The position numbers and the translations under genes were made by a program. The notes beneath the pieces were generated by a model. The model worked only from the letters and a program-made list of their open reading frames with translations. It made no database searches and was not told where the DNA came from. This document shows, piece after piece, positions 9,264 through 19,317 of a stretch of DNA of 64,000 bases (within the stretch, counting starts at the first letter, position 1; the number at the start of each line of letters is the position of its first letter). The stretch is from Gautieria morchelliformis (taxonomy: Eukaryota > Basidiomycota > Agaricomycetes > Gomphales > Gomphaceae), in contig WHVA01000088.1 of the NCBI GenBank assembly GCA_015179125.1, positions 62,001-126,000 on the forward strand, in the 5' to 3' direction.

Positions 9264-10407
9264 ATGGTGCGCCCTCAAGCCCTCTTCAACTCAGCCGTCG
9301 ACGAGGACAGCACAAACAACGTGTTCGACCAGACATTGCTGTCTGCGGCGAACGGAGCCTCGGGCGAGGTTGTGCCCGAGGATCGACCCGAGGTTGGCAC
9401 CTTGCCAATTGATGAGACGGGGGCCATTGACATGCGGCAGCCGTGGCAGGAAGGGCCGAATGGAAAAAAGGTGAGTACCGTTGTTGGCTGGTCATGGACG
9501 CTGCTGATTTGTACAGTATAAGCGCATGTTGTTTTCATACCACCCGACTGACTTGTCCCTATACGGGTACAAGCTCGCCGACGGGGGACCTCGCGAGTGG
9601 CAGCTCGCGACCAAGGCCGAGGCGAGGTGCGCGCGCTGCGAAGAGCGCGACTATACGTGCCTTCGGGCCGTTAGTCTCGACTTCGGCCTCGCCGACCAGG
9701 GTGCTTGCATGTGGTGCAGGACCCGTTCCTTGGGCTGTAGCATCGCCCAAGGTCGCCGCAGCAAGGCGACCCCAGGGAAAGGTCAGGTGGGTGTAGCGAG
9801 CAAGAAGCGAGCGAGGAGCGAGGAGGCCGAGGGTGAACCGAGGCCGAGGAAAGGGGCCAAGGTTCGAGACGAGGTGGATGATGATGACAACGACTCGAGT
9901 GATTGGGTCGAGAGGAACCTCGAGATGAGGGTAGAGCGGATGGAAGCGAGGTTGAGCGAGGAGAAGGGTAAGGAGACTGGGGAAGTGAGGCAGCGTGAGG
10001 AGACAGAGGTCGGGGAAGCGAGGCAGACTGAGGGGGAGGAAACCGAGGTTGGAGGTCGGAGGGCGAAAAAGGACAAGAAGATGAAAAGATCGGAGCGAAG
10101 TGCGGAGATGAGGGAGTTGATAACGGCGGTGAGGGATGTGGGACAGAAGGTTGGCGAGGTTGGGGAGAGGGTGTGCGAGTTGCTAGGGGAGTTTAGGGCT
10201 GCGAATGACAGGATGAACAGGGCGGATGTGGAGTTCATGAGGATAAGGAGGAGGCGGAATTATTTGAAGCGGATGCAGGGGGCGAGAGACTTGGCGGATT
10301 ATGGGGGACATGGGGGTCTGGTGGAGCGAAGTAGTAGCAGTAACGAGGAGGAGTCAGGCGAGGGGAGCGAGGAGAGCGAGGGAGAGGATATGAGGATGGT
10401 GGAATAA
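9264..10407 (+). CDS. Antisense spliced gene in gypsy1: Zn2Cys6-like, coiled-coil protein (about 365 aa)
   Basis: Two exons, 9264-9470 and 9517-10407, joined in phase 0 across a 46 nt intron (GTGAGT...CTGAT...TACAG). It does not overlap pol, whose stop is at 10511, so it is not a shadow frame. After an acidic N-terminus the protein has C107-x2-C-x6-C-x15-C-x2-C-x6-C143, the spacing of a fungal Zn2Cys6 cluster but with a longer central loop. A basic stretch, an Asp run near residue 188 and about 130 highly charged, heptad-like residues follow, ending in an acidic Ser/Glu tail. Zn2Cys6 proteins usually bind DNA, so a regulator is possible, but I do not recognise the family. Transcription would run opposite to the genomic RNA, so the intron is not removed during retrotransposition. 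Confidence 0.8.
9471..9516 (+). other. Intron of the antisense gene (46 nt)
   Basis: 5' site GTGAGT, branch-like CTGAT 10 nt before the 3' site, and 3' site TACAG. Removing it joins two open frames in phase 0; without splicing, exon 1 runs into a stop at 9519. Confidence 0.75.
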
Positions 10408-10510
10408 CTAGTAAATGGAATAATAGATTTATCTTGGATTTTATCGATCTTGTTTTGAAGGGTTTTTGTCATCTAACTACCGGGGTCATGGGGATTAACA
10501 GGGAAAACGA

Positions 10511-13500
10511 TCATAGAGCAGTTAAGGGGCCGGGCTTGCCCGGGTAAGAGTCATGGAAATCTGTGACCAGCTCCGAGGCATGATCAAGCTCGGAAGCGAG
10601 GATCCACGAGGTTTCTTCGTCGGTACCTTCGTAACCAGTCCACCTAACAAGGTTGAGTAATTTGCAGCTCTTGCGTCTATTATCGATCTTCGAGTCGAGG
10701 ATTTCGGAAACCTCGAACTCGGGTTCGCCGTCGATAACGACTGGGGGCGGAGGCGGCTGAAATCGGTTTGGTATGGTGTTGGGCGAGGCTGGTTCGAGCA
10801 TAGATACGTGGAAGACCGGATGGACTGAATGCATGTGTTCTGGAAGTCGAAGGGTGAAGGAGTGAGTACCCGCTCGGGAAATGATCTCAAAAGGACCCAA
10901 GAACTTCTCGGCGAGCTTCTTGGTAGGCCGAGTTGTTCGAAAGTACTGTGCCTTCACAAAGGCGAGGGATCCTACTTGGAAATCAGGAGCGGGCTTGCGA
11001 CGAACATCGGCCGAGGCTTGGTAAGTTTTCTGAGCCTCGAGGATGGCGTGGCGAAGTTCTTGGTGAAGCTCGTCCAGGTCAACCACGAAGTCTCGGGCTC
11101 GTGCCGAGGCGAGGTCGCGCTCGGGGTGAACTGCGAGGTTCGGATGGTAGCCTTTATTGGCAAAGAATGGGGAGATGCCGGTGGTTGCGCTAGGCGCGTT
11201 GTTGTAAGCGAACTCGGCTAGGGGAAGGAGCGAAGCCCAATTTGACTGCTGATAGTTGCAATAGATCCTGAGGTACTGTTCCAAAGTTTGGTTAGCACGC
11301 TCGGTCTGACCGTCACCCTCGGGATGATATCCCGAGGTGAAATGCAACCGCATGTCCAAGGCTTTCCCTAGAGAACGCCAGAAATGCGAGACGAACTCGG
11401 AACCCCTGTCCGAGGTGACGTGCGAGGGAACTCCATGCTTTGAAAAGACATGAAGGACGAAGAGGTGAGCGAGCTCTTGCGAGGTTATCTTGTCTGTGGT
11501 TGGAATGAAGATAACCTGCTTAGTGAAGCGGTCAACAATCACTAGGATGGAGGTGAACTCGGACGAAGGGGGGAGTTGCTCAATGAAATCCATAGATATG
11601 GAATTCCAAGGTTTCTCGGGAACAGGAAGTTGTTTGAGGAGACCATAGGGTTTGTGACGTTGCGGCTTGCTTCGCATACAAGTGGTACACGTCTTGCAAT
11701 ACTCCTTGACAAAGGATCTAATCCCTGGCCAAGTATAGTCTCGTCGGATCAGCTCCAAGGTCTTGTTGACCCCGAAGTGTCCCGAGAGAATGTGATCGTG
11801 CTTGTATTGCAGGATGCGAAGTCGAAGGTCTTGGGCCGCTGGAACATAGGTTCGGTTGTCAAGCTTGAGGAAACCCTCGGGGTCTGTGGTCCACCTCGGG
11901 TCATTAACCAAGCCGAGGTGCGACTTGGCTATGGGGTCCGAGGGGAGGTTCGCTAGTATGTCAGCTCGGATCTGCTCGGTATCAAGCAGTGAAGCGGCTC
12001 GGAGCACGATGGGAGCGAGGTTAGTAGCTCTAAGGGACGATGCCAGCTGGTGCTGAGTAAACACTGGCCGTAGGTTCTGCGGGTTTATGGTGGCATAGTC
12101 GCTATTCCCCTCTTTAAGGTAGACGTCCCATCGTCTAGTGAGAGAGTCAGGCTTCGTTCCGAGGCGACCTGGTCGGAAGCGTATGGCGAGGTTGAACTGG
12201 GAAAGGTATTCCGACCACCGAGCTTGTCGACGGGTCAAGAGCTTCGTAGTTGAAAAGTATTCGAGGTTCTTGTGATCGGTGATAACGTCAACTGGTTCGC
12301 CTGAGCCCTCTAGGTAGTGTCGCCAGCGTTGAAAGGCTTCAAAAATGGCGAGGAGCTCCTTGTCGTGAACATCGTAGTTGAGCTCGGTAGAGGTGAATGT
12401 GCGGGAGTGGAAAGCGATGGGATGAAGTTCGCCTTCCGAGGTTTGTAGAGATAAGATTGCCGCTAAGGCATAATCTGATGCATCAGTCTCTACGATCAGT
12501 GGAAGGTCAGGAATCCAGTGAGTAAGGATAGGAGCGGTAGTGAACGCCCTCTTCAACAGGTTGAAAGCCCGTCGACAATCCTCGGAAAAATTCCAAGGGG
12601 TACCCTTGCGGGTAAGTCGGGTGAGAGGAATGGTGATGTCGGAGTAGTTGTGAATGAAACGTCGGTAGAAGTTGGCGAAGCCGAGGAAGGATTGGATGTC
12701 GCGAACTTTGCGAGGTTCAGGCCAGTCTTGAATGACCTTTACCTTGTCATCTGCCATAGTGAGGCCCTCGGGAGAGAGTATGTAGCCGAGGAATTCAACC
12801 GAGTCGCGATGGAACTCGCATTTGTCTTCTTTGGCGAAGAGGTTGTTGAGTCGTAGTCGTCGCAAGACTTCCTTGACATGTTCCACATGTTTGGAGGGGT
12901 CGCTGGAGTAGATTAGAATGTCGTCCAAGTATACCACCACACAAACGTCCAAAAGGTCGGCGAACACCTCGTTCATGAATCTCTGGAAGGCAGCAGGGCC
13001 ATTAGTGAGACCAAATGGCATAACCAACCATTCAAAAGACCCATAGCGAGTCCTGAAGGCGGTTTTCCATTCGTCACCCTCGGCCACCCGTACGAGGTGG
13101 TAAGCGTGACGAAGGTCAATTTTCGTATAGGTGCGAGCATTCTTTGGAGCATCAAGTAAGTCAGCAATCAATGGCAATGGATACCGATCTTTTTTTGAGA
13201 TTTTGTTCAAACCTCGGAAGTCGACACACAACCGAAGTGAGCCATCTTTTTTGCGAACGAACAATACCGGTGCACCATGAGGCGAGCGTGAAGGTCGGAT
13301 GAAGCCGATGTTTAAATGCTCGTCGATGAACTCGCGAAGTGCTTTGAGTTCGGAAGCTGAGAGAGAGTAGATGGGACCGATCGGTGGCGAGGTCCCTTCT
13401 TCGAGGTTGATTTTGATATCGTGAGGTCGGTGGGGAGCTAGAGTGTCAGCGCGTGCTTTGCTGAACACATCTGCAAATTCGTGGTATTCTTCAGGAACAT

Positions 13501-13568
13501 GTTTCTTAATGTTCTCAGGAAGCTCGGAAGAGCTTCCCCCGATGTTGCCCCTCTGGCGAGGAGCTCAG
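10511..13568 (-). CDS. gypsy1 Pol: RT, RNase H, integrase, chromodomain
   Basis: About 985 residues from the first ATG-like codon at 13468; the frame is open back to about 13568, and the conserved linker PENIKKHVPEEYHEFADVF lies upstream of that codon, so translation must enter from the protease frame. RT carries LPLI, MPFGLTNGP and YLDD (near residue 183). RNase H has TDASDYAL, DKELLAI and TDHKNL. Integrase has H-x4-H...CKTC-TTC and a DDE core (MDFIEQLP, TSDRGSEF, DGQTERANQ). The C-terminus is a chromodomain (FEVSEILDS, RWTGY, ETSW), which targets integration to modified histones. All catalytic residues are present. Confidence 0.95.
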
Positions 13569-14222
13569 GCGAAGCCAAATTGAGCTGAAACACTTCGGAC
13601 CCTTCCAATCTAGATGCGCGCATGAAAGCGGGTGCATTGATTAGGGAAACGAGGGGTGCTTGCAACTTCGGAAGCGAGGTCGGAGGCGGGGGCGAAGATG
13701 CCGTAGGCGAGGTCGAAGTCGTAGCCGAAGCTGAGCGGGCTGACGTCGCCGGGGTCGCTGGAGTTGTTGTTAGGTCGATGGTCTTGAAAGTAATACTGCC
13801 CAATACCCAGTCAATCGACGGATTGTAGCGGGTGAGCCAGTTGTGGCCAAGTACCATCGAGCAACTCGAGTCGAGCGAGGTTACGTAGAAGGTAACCCAT
13901 TGTTGTTCGCCGGTCGGAAAGCAAATGCAGAGGTCTAGAGCTTGGGTAATGGTAGTGTTAGTACTACCGTCAAATAGTTTCAAGGGTATAGGAGAGACAG
14001 GATAAGCAGGCATGGAGTACTTCTGGACAAATCTGGATTCAATAAAACAGTCTGAGGACCCGCAGTCAACTAATGCAACAAAAGCGACGTTGGGCAGCGA
14101 AGGCGAGGTTAGATCTACATTAAGGGAATCTTTGGACAATGAATGAGAAGCGGCGCTGAGTCTGAGCACACGGGTGAGGTTACCGCAATCCTCGGATCGT
14201 GTGGTTCCGAGGTTGCTACCTA
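13438..14222 (-). CDS. gypsy1 aspartic protease segment
   Basis: Open in the -1 frame relative to Gag from before the Gag stop. Shows a retropepsin-like domain: VALVDCGSSDCFI (catalytic Asp in DCGSS, where DSGA or DSGS is usual), then SMVLGHNWLTRYNPSIDW typical of Ty3/gypsy proteases, followed by a Thr/Ser/Pro-rich linker. The first GTG-like codon at 14169 is unlikely to be a true start. Expected to be made by a -1 shift at the A6 run 14228-14223. The frame ends at 13438 overlapping Pol, which lies one further -1 step away. Confidence 0.85.
13536..13540 (-). other. G5 run at the protease-to-RT frame change
   Basis: Inside the roughly 130 nt overlap the protease and RT frames differ by -1. 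Adding one G to this run, or slipping back one base on it, joins the two frames within the linker before the conserved PEEYHEFADVF block. It is either a recent 1-nt loss or a programmed shift. Confidence 0.5.
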
Positions 14223-14228
14223 TTTTTT
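14220..14228 (-). other. A6-TAG: likely -1 frameshift site between Gag and protease
   Basis: The minus strand reads GTG AAA AAA TAG. After a one-base backward slip on the A run the protease frame is open without a stop. Homopolymeric A before a terminator is a simple slippery context. Inferred. Confidence 0.5.
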
Positions 14229-15452
14229 CACCTCCGTAATGGAGGCTGAAGTCCCCTCGTTAGGGGTCTTCGTTGCCCGACCTTTAGAACCGCTACTATT
14301 GGTAGACTTGTTCTTCGGGCAGTCCTTGACGACGTGACCTTTGGTGCCGCAAAGCAGACAAAGCCCTTGGTCGACCCGACGTTGGCGCTCCTCGGGAAGC
14401 AGTTTGCCATCCTTCCCGAGTTTGCTCGAAATGTCGGGCTGGCTCTTGTTGTTCGAAGAGTTGTTGTTGTTGGAACCCTTGCCGCTGTTGTTAGTCTTGT
14501 TGCGGTTCTTATTGTTATTGGAACCACTGGAAGACTGGTGGTTGTTAGTGGCATTGCTACTGGACTGATTAGTGGTGCGTGCAGGCTGGGAGCTACGACC
14601 AGTGATCATGGCGTCGTATTCCTTTCGCTCCCAGTAACGGCTATCGCATTCCAGCGCGAAGTTCCTAAGCTCGGCGAGGCTGCGGAATCGAGGGAAGTGA
14701 AGTAAGTCGTCCTTGATCCGTTTGGCCAAGCCCTTGTAGGCAAAGTGTCGGAGGGCCGCGTCGTTCCACTGAGTCCGAGTCGAAGCTCGGGCGAAGTCGA
14801 TAAAGAATCGCGCGGCCTTGTGGTGCTCTTTCATAACGATCTTCTCGAGGTCAATCTCGGCTTGGGCCGCGTTGTCGTATGGGCCGAAGTTAAGCTCGAG
14901 CTCGGCCTTGAAACTGTCCCAGTCCTCGAGCCAATCTGGCTCGGGTTGGACTTCGCCGAGAATCGCCGGCTCGAAATATTGCAGAGCCGAGCCGGACAGG
15001 TAAGAAATAGCATACTGCACCTTTGAGGCCCCAGTCTTGAACGCGGTGGGGCGATCTCTGAAGTTGAGTACACATTGAAGGAAGAAAGTGCGAAGCTTGG
15101 CTTGGTCAGTACCGTCATAACTATCCGGTTCCTTGACCTTGGCTCGTGCTTCGGATTCGCGAGGTTTCGCGAGTTTGATGAACACTCGACGCATAAGCTC
15201 GTTGTCCTCGAGGTCACCGAGGTCCTCGGGCGGAAGGTTGGGGAGGTCCTGATCGTTGTCAGAACTTCTAGAGCCATCACCTGGATCACCTGAAGGGTCA
15301 CCGAGGTTAGCCCTACCTTTGCCTTTGTTACTAGGCTCGGCGGGGTCTGCGAGGGGTATCCCCGGGGACGGGGGTGAGTCATCGGGGGCTTCCGAGAAAC
15401 GTCGCTGTTCTGAGATACCCCGAAGGGTGCGAGAACGAGTTATCATGGACAT
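14220..15452 (-). CDS. gypsy1 Gag (410 aa)
   Basis: Capsid/nucleocapsid protein. ATG at 15452 is the first start after the primer site. It has an acidic Pro/Ser-rich N-terminus, then a Ty3-type capsid region (KVQYAISYLSGSALQYFEP; ALRHFAYKGLAKRIKD; LECDSRYWERKEY), an Asn/Ser-rich spacer and a CCHC knuckle CLLCGTKGHVVKDC near the end. It stops at TAG 14220-14222, preceded by six A residues (14228-14223), where a -1 shift enters the open protease frame. Confidence 0.93.
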   Translation of the reverse strand: MSMITRSRTLRGISEQRRFSEAPDDSPPSPGIPLADPAEPSNKGKGRANLGDPSGDPGDGSRSSDNDQDLPNLPPEDLGDLEDNELMRRVFIKLAKPRESEARAKVKEPDSYDGTDQAKLRTFFLQCVLNFRDRPTAFKTGASKVQYAISYLSGSALQYFEPAILGEVQPEPDWLEDWDSFKAELELNFGPYDNAAQAEIDLEKIVMKEHHKAARFFIDFARASTRTQWNDAALRHFAYKGLAKRIKDDLLHFPRFRSLAELRNFALECDSRYWERKEYDAMITGRSSQPARTTNQSSSNATNNHQSSSGSNNNKNRNKTNNSGKGSNNNNSSNNKSQPDISSKLGKDGKLLPEERQRRVDQGLCLLCGTKGHVVKDCPKNKSTNSSGSKGRATKTPNEGTSASITEVKK

Positions 15453-15481
15453 CGTGAAAAAAGGGATACGTAGGGTGTAAG

Positions 15482-15493
15482 CAGTCTGAAAAT
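15482..15493 (-). promoter_or_regulatory. gypsy1 self-primer binding site
   Basis: Two bases after the 5' LTR the minus strand reads ATTTTCAGACTG. This is the exact complement of CAGTCTGAAAAT inside the same LTR (15745-15734), which lies about 32 nt downstream of the TATA box, where transcription should begin. No tRNA-type TGG follows the LTR. This is the Tf1/sushi self-priming layout. Confidence 0.75.
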
Positions 15494-15495
15494 AC

Positions 15496-16055
15496 TGTTA
15501 CGGTACGATCCGTCGTAAGGTTGACCGAGGTCGGGGACGAAACCCGAGGTAAGGTCCGAGGTTACGGGGCGAGGTTTGGATGGGGAAGTCGGAGAGGGAC
15601 TTGGCTTCAGCTTATGTGCTGCGCCGACCCTACGCACGAGTCCCAATTTCGGAGGTAACGAATAAGAGGCGAGGTTCTGGCTTAAGAGGCGAGGCGTAGA
15701 AACTAGCTAGGGATCGAAGGGACACGATAGTTGATTTTCAGACTGAGGAGTAGGAATGCATACAAGGGGGTTATATAGGGACGAGGTGCAAGTCAGGGGC
15801 GAACAGATTAGTGGAGGTCAGGGCGAGGTCAGGAGACCGAGGTCAGGGCGAGGTAATATACGAATGATGCGTGATGGAGCGGAATCAGTAACTAAGGGGA
15901 TACGGGCATAGGATCAAGGTCGGATATGAGTTCAAGCTCGAGATCGGGCTCGGGCACGGATAAGTATCATATGTACTCGGGCATGAATATCACAAGGCTC
16001 GGGCTCGGAAGAAGGTTCTACCGGTAAGTAGCCGGCCAAAGGCCGGGTCCTTACA
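15496..16055 (-). repeat. gypsy1 5' LTR (560 bp) with promoter
   Basis: Carries TATATAA at 15777-15771 (minus strand) and a candidate transcription start near 15745. One base differs from the 3' LTR (beside the TATA box, at 15778). Copies of CGAGGT and CGGG-rich motifs recur through it. Confidence 0.95.
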
Positions 16056-16627
16056 ACAACTTGACTTGACTTGTGAAAGTCACTGAACAGGAAAATCAAC
16101 TGAACAGCTCGTCTCGGGTATTGGAGTGCTAATTGACAAGAAAATCGATTGCCAACCTCACTCTGTAGAGTTTCACCCAGCGTGTTAGGCTAAGTGGCTA
16201 AGCAGTAAAGCAACTACTTAACTAAGAATAGTTACTCTAAGCAAGAGTAGTATTCTAGTTCGGGTAAGGAACTTAGGTAAGATGTGCAAGTCACACAAGC
16301 TGTGTAGGATAGAAGATGGGTAGATTGTTTGCTCAAAGGGTAGGCAAAAGGCCTCCTTTGATATTGTAATGTACAAGGGCTTAGCAAGCAGGTAGAACCT
16401 TCTATCTATTAATGGAATGGGGGAAGAAGCTTGTGGAAGATGGAAGAAAGGGTTGGAAGAAACTGGCTGTTTCCAGGGGACTCTACCATGCTTCCTACCA
16501 ATCAGAGCGTGATTTGTCAGGAATGACTCACTGAAAAGGGTCATATGCCATAGCACAGCTTGGCTGAGTCATGTACTCCTGACTCACCAAGGTGTGCCTG
16601 GATTGGTTGAGTCATTGAGGCTGTATC

Positions 16628-17218
16628 CAGTGTTGGCTCCTAAGGGTAAGCCTTAAATGGTCCTACCCTTAATTAAGGCCATAACGTTAGGCTTAACTGG
16701 CAGGCAGGAGACGGTAACCCTTAATTAACCCTTAACTCAGGATGGTTGGTGAGTGGAAATGGTGAGGTGGATTGGCAAGGTATGGGTGGCAGAGGCAGCA
16801 GAGTGGTTGGAGGAGAGGGATGCAGAACATCAGTCTATCAACCAGTGCCGCAACACCAAGTGGAAACCAATTACACTCAAAAATATGTTCAGTGGCACCA
16901 AGAACAAGCCTGCCTGCCCTTCTAGAATCATTGAAGAGGAGGAGGAGGAAGCCCTGGCTCAGGCTATGCCTGAAGGAGCAGAAGATGAGGTGCCAGATGA
17001 TGGTTCCATTGAGATTGGATCAGATGAAGAGTACCAATGAATACTCTAAGTGCTCCATGAATATATTTCTGAGAATTACAACCAATGTTATATATTCAAG
17101 TTATATTATATATTCAGGTTAATGCCCTTAACCCAACACCCTTAATTAAGCCTTAATCCTTAACCTACCCCTTAACACCTGCTGATGCCCTTAATTAAGG
17201 CCTTAGGAGCCAACACTG
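16628..17218 (+). mobile_element. hAT-type DNA transposon, internally deleted (591 bp)
   Basis: Terminal inverted repeats CAGTGTTGGCTCCTAAGG (18 bp perfect) and an exact 8 bp TSD GCTGTATC (16620-16627, 17219-17226), both typical of the hAT superfamily. Near the ends CCCTTAA recurs seven times, like hAT subterminal transposase-binding repeats. It sits in solo LTR A1; the A2 copy is empty at this point. Too short for a complete transposase. Confidence 0.9.
16753..17040 (+). pseudogene. 95-aa ORF inside the hAT element, possible transposase C-terminal remnant
   Basis: Starts ATG and ends in a Glu-rich acidic tail (RIIEEEEEEALAQ, GSDEEY). It fills about half of the element. I do not see the hAT dimerisation signature, so assigning it as a transposase end is inferred from its place only; it could also be a captured or fortuitous frame. 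Confidence 0.4.
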
Positions 17219-17814
17219 GCTGTATCTCCAGATAACCATGTATTTGGCACTCAGAAGCTGAGTAAGCAGTTCTGAGCCAATTAGGGCTCTGTAGCCATAA
17301 TTACTAAGAGCACTGCTTAGCACAGCTGAGCATAGCCTGGTACAGCCTAGTTGTCATGACTGACCATGATCCCCATTGTTTGGTGAAGCCAAACAGGCTG
17401 CACAGTTGCTATGGCTGCATATAGCAATTGTTTGGGACTCAGCTGGAAATACTGAGAGAGCCATCCTGCCGGACTTGTGGGTGATTGGGTGACCATAAGT
17501 CTGAAACGGCCACCGCCGAGGTGCCCTGCGGAGTTTGAAATAGAGTGCCCGGAACAGAGTTGTGGGTGCTAGAGGATCCACAACTTGGTAATGACAGAAA
17601 AATGGTATTTTGAGCCATGGAGACTTTGGAAAATAAGGGAAAATATAAGATAACTAGAGGAATGTTTGAAAAGCCTTTCCCCAGTTATATTAACAGCATA
17701 CAGATACTGCTAATTCTTCAAATGTGTTTTTACATGTTGTCAAGACAAAAAGAAAAGACTAGGGCTGGTTGAGCAGCCTTCCTTGGCTGGTTGAACAGCT
17801 GTTCCCCTACAATG

Positions 17815-19317
17815 TATAGGTCGAAGTGCTCACAGTAGATAGGTTATAGAGGTTCGTAGTTCGATAATCTGACAGCGACGAGAGTTGCTGTCCTAAATAC
17901 ATATTCTATCTTAATTGTATTAAGTTTCCTTGTTCTATAGTTCATTGTATTTTCCTGCTCTCCTTTGTCCGCTCCCTCTTTTGTGTTGTCAAGATTGGTT
18001 TTTAGGCGTTAATATCGTGTATTAGTGAACACAGCGAATGCCCGAATGACTTGTGCGAATAAGTATGCCGTTCGGCGAATAGGTGAACCAATGAATGTTC
18101 ACAAGGTAAGAGGGTTGCCCGAACGGGGCTCACCCTATCTACAGTCGTAGCGACATGGCCCGTGACACTTGATGATGCAACATGCAAGGTGTCACGGAAG
18201 GGCTGTCTAAGTAGCGACAATCCCTTCGCCGCCCTTCGCCAACAGCACAGAAAATGGTTCGAAGGCTAAGGTAACGAAGATGAAGTATGAGAACTCACCA
18301 GTGGGGCCTAAGTCCTCTGCTTAGTCGAAGATGAAAATTTCCAGAGAAGGCTTAAGACGATGACCACAGCGAGGTCAAATTTGCACAAGATGAACGACGT
18401 ATGATAATTGAACTGGGGAATATACATGCGAATGTAAACTACTTATATTGAATGCTCGTAAGGTATCCGCGAATAGGAAAGAGGCCGTTACGAGTCAGGG
18501 TTGGATAGGGGTATGCAGTCATGATACAACATAGATGAAATAAACATACAATAGAATGAGAGAAGAGGGAGAACATGAAACCACCGAGGGTGAAGGTGGC
18601 GAAGACACCTGTGTACGAAATCATGTCTTGGGGTCCACAGATACACTGCCCTGCACGGGTTCTTCATCTACTGGGTTGATCCCACACGACCCACGGGTAG
18701 GATGTCCTGCGAACGCACCCTGCTCATATGAATACCAAAAGGGGGTTGGATCGAGAAGCTGATGGAGTCACTGACGAGCCATCATGCCGGATAGGGATGT
18801 CGATCGTGATTTGATGGTGTGCCTGCTGGCAAATGATGCGAGCAGTGAATGGTCGTTCGGCGAAATGCGAGGAAGGGTGAACAGAGGTGAAATAGAGGAG
18901 GAAGGGTCGAGGTGGAGGGCGAAGCCGAGTGAACACTGGGGAGGAGTAGCGAAAGGGGAAATGGGGATAACAAGGTGCAAGAAATACACAGGTCATGACA
19001 ATCCAATTACCAGAACACCATCGGAAGAGGGTTGAGCAGAGGTGGTGGTAGACCCAGCGATGACTGCCAAGTCAGTCCAAAGACGTTGATCGTGCGTTTG
19101 ACGGCGTGGCGATGGTAATTGGCGCGAACATCGAGAATCGGTTGCCGAACATGACAATGGCGATCAGAACGAACACGAAGGTGGAGTGAGAAAATGGGAG
19201 AACTGAGCATCTGAGTATGGGAAATACACGCGTCATGACATGTGTCCTATACACGTCATCGGCGTATGTTAGCAAACCGAAGTGCCGCATCCATGCCGCA
19301 CCGTACTTTACTCAACA
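17815..19317 (-). repeat. copia2 3' LTR, split by solo LTR B1
   Basis: Without B1 and its TSD it is about 244 bp and matches 23893-24151. About 14 bp differ in length near the middle. Confidence 0.85.
17987..19240 (+). repeat. Solo LTR B1 (family B, 1254 bp)
   Basis: Begins TGTCAAGATTGG and ends GTCATGACA, with TSD TGTGT (17982-17986, 19241-19245). The uninterrupted copia2 5' LTR has a single TGTGT at the matching place, which proves the insertion. Short frames inside on both strands are not conserved between copies. The TG...CA ends and 5 bp TSD suggest an LTR; no coding part of this family is in the window. Confidence 0.88.

Larger units (their letters stand above)
8532..16055 (-). mobile_element. 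gypsy1: young Ty3/gypsy chromovirus with antisense accessory gene
   Basis: A complete 7524 bp element on the minus strand with 560 bp LTRs differing at a single base and a perfect TSD ACAAC (8527-8531 and 16056-16060). Contents in element order: 5' LTR, self-complementary primer site, Gag, protease, RT-RNase H-integrase-chromodomain, an antisense spliced gene, polypurine tract and 3' LTR. LTR identity implies very recent insertion. A2 lacks it, confirming the empty site. Confidence 0.97.
8156..17811 (+). repeat. Solo LTR A1 (family A, about 1528 bp without inserts)
   Basis: Starts TGTTTTGGAACCC and ends GTTCCCCTACA, the same ends as A2 (48136-49673). Removing the gypsy element with one TSD copy and the hAT element with one TSD copy leaves about 1528 bp, against 1538 bp for A2. 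The left flank is ATGCA (8151-8155). The right flank reads ATG and is interrupted by copia2, with CG following on copia2's far side (24157-24158), so the TSD is ATGCA/ATGCG with one transition. A2 is an empty-site reference for both inserts. The coding strand of the parent element is unknown. Confidence 0.8.

Noticed and set aside
9526-10407. The antisense frame in gypsy1 as a mere shadow of pol
   Set aside because: Pol ends at 10511 and does not overlap it. The frame has its own Cys pattern and a phase-consistent intron joining an upstream exon.
16640-17210. TTAATTAAGG/CCCTTAA strings as telomere-like repeats
   Set aside because: They are dispersed, on both strands and confined to the hAT ends; they are not tandem (TTAGGG-type) arrays.
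17987-19240. Family B as a TIR DNA transposon because of TGTCA/TGACA ends
   Set aside because: Inverted similarity is only 5 bp, ends are TG...CA and the TSD is 5 bp, which fits an LTR better. No transposase frame is conserved between copies.
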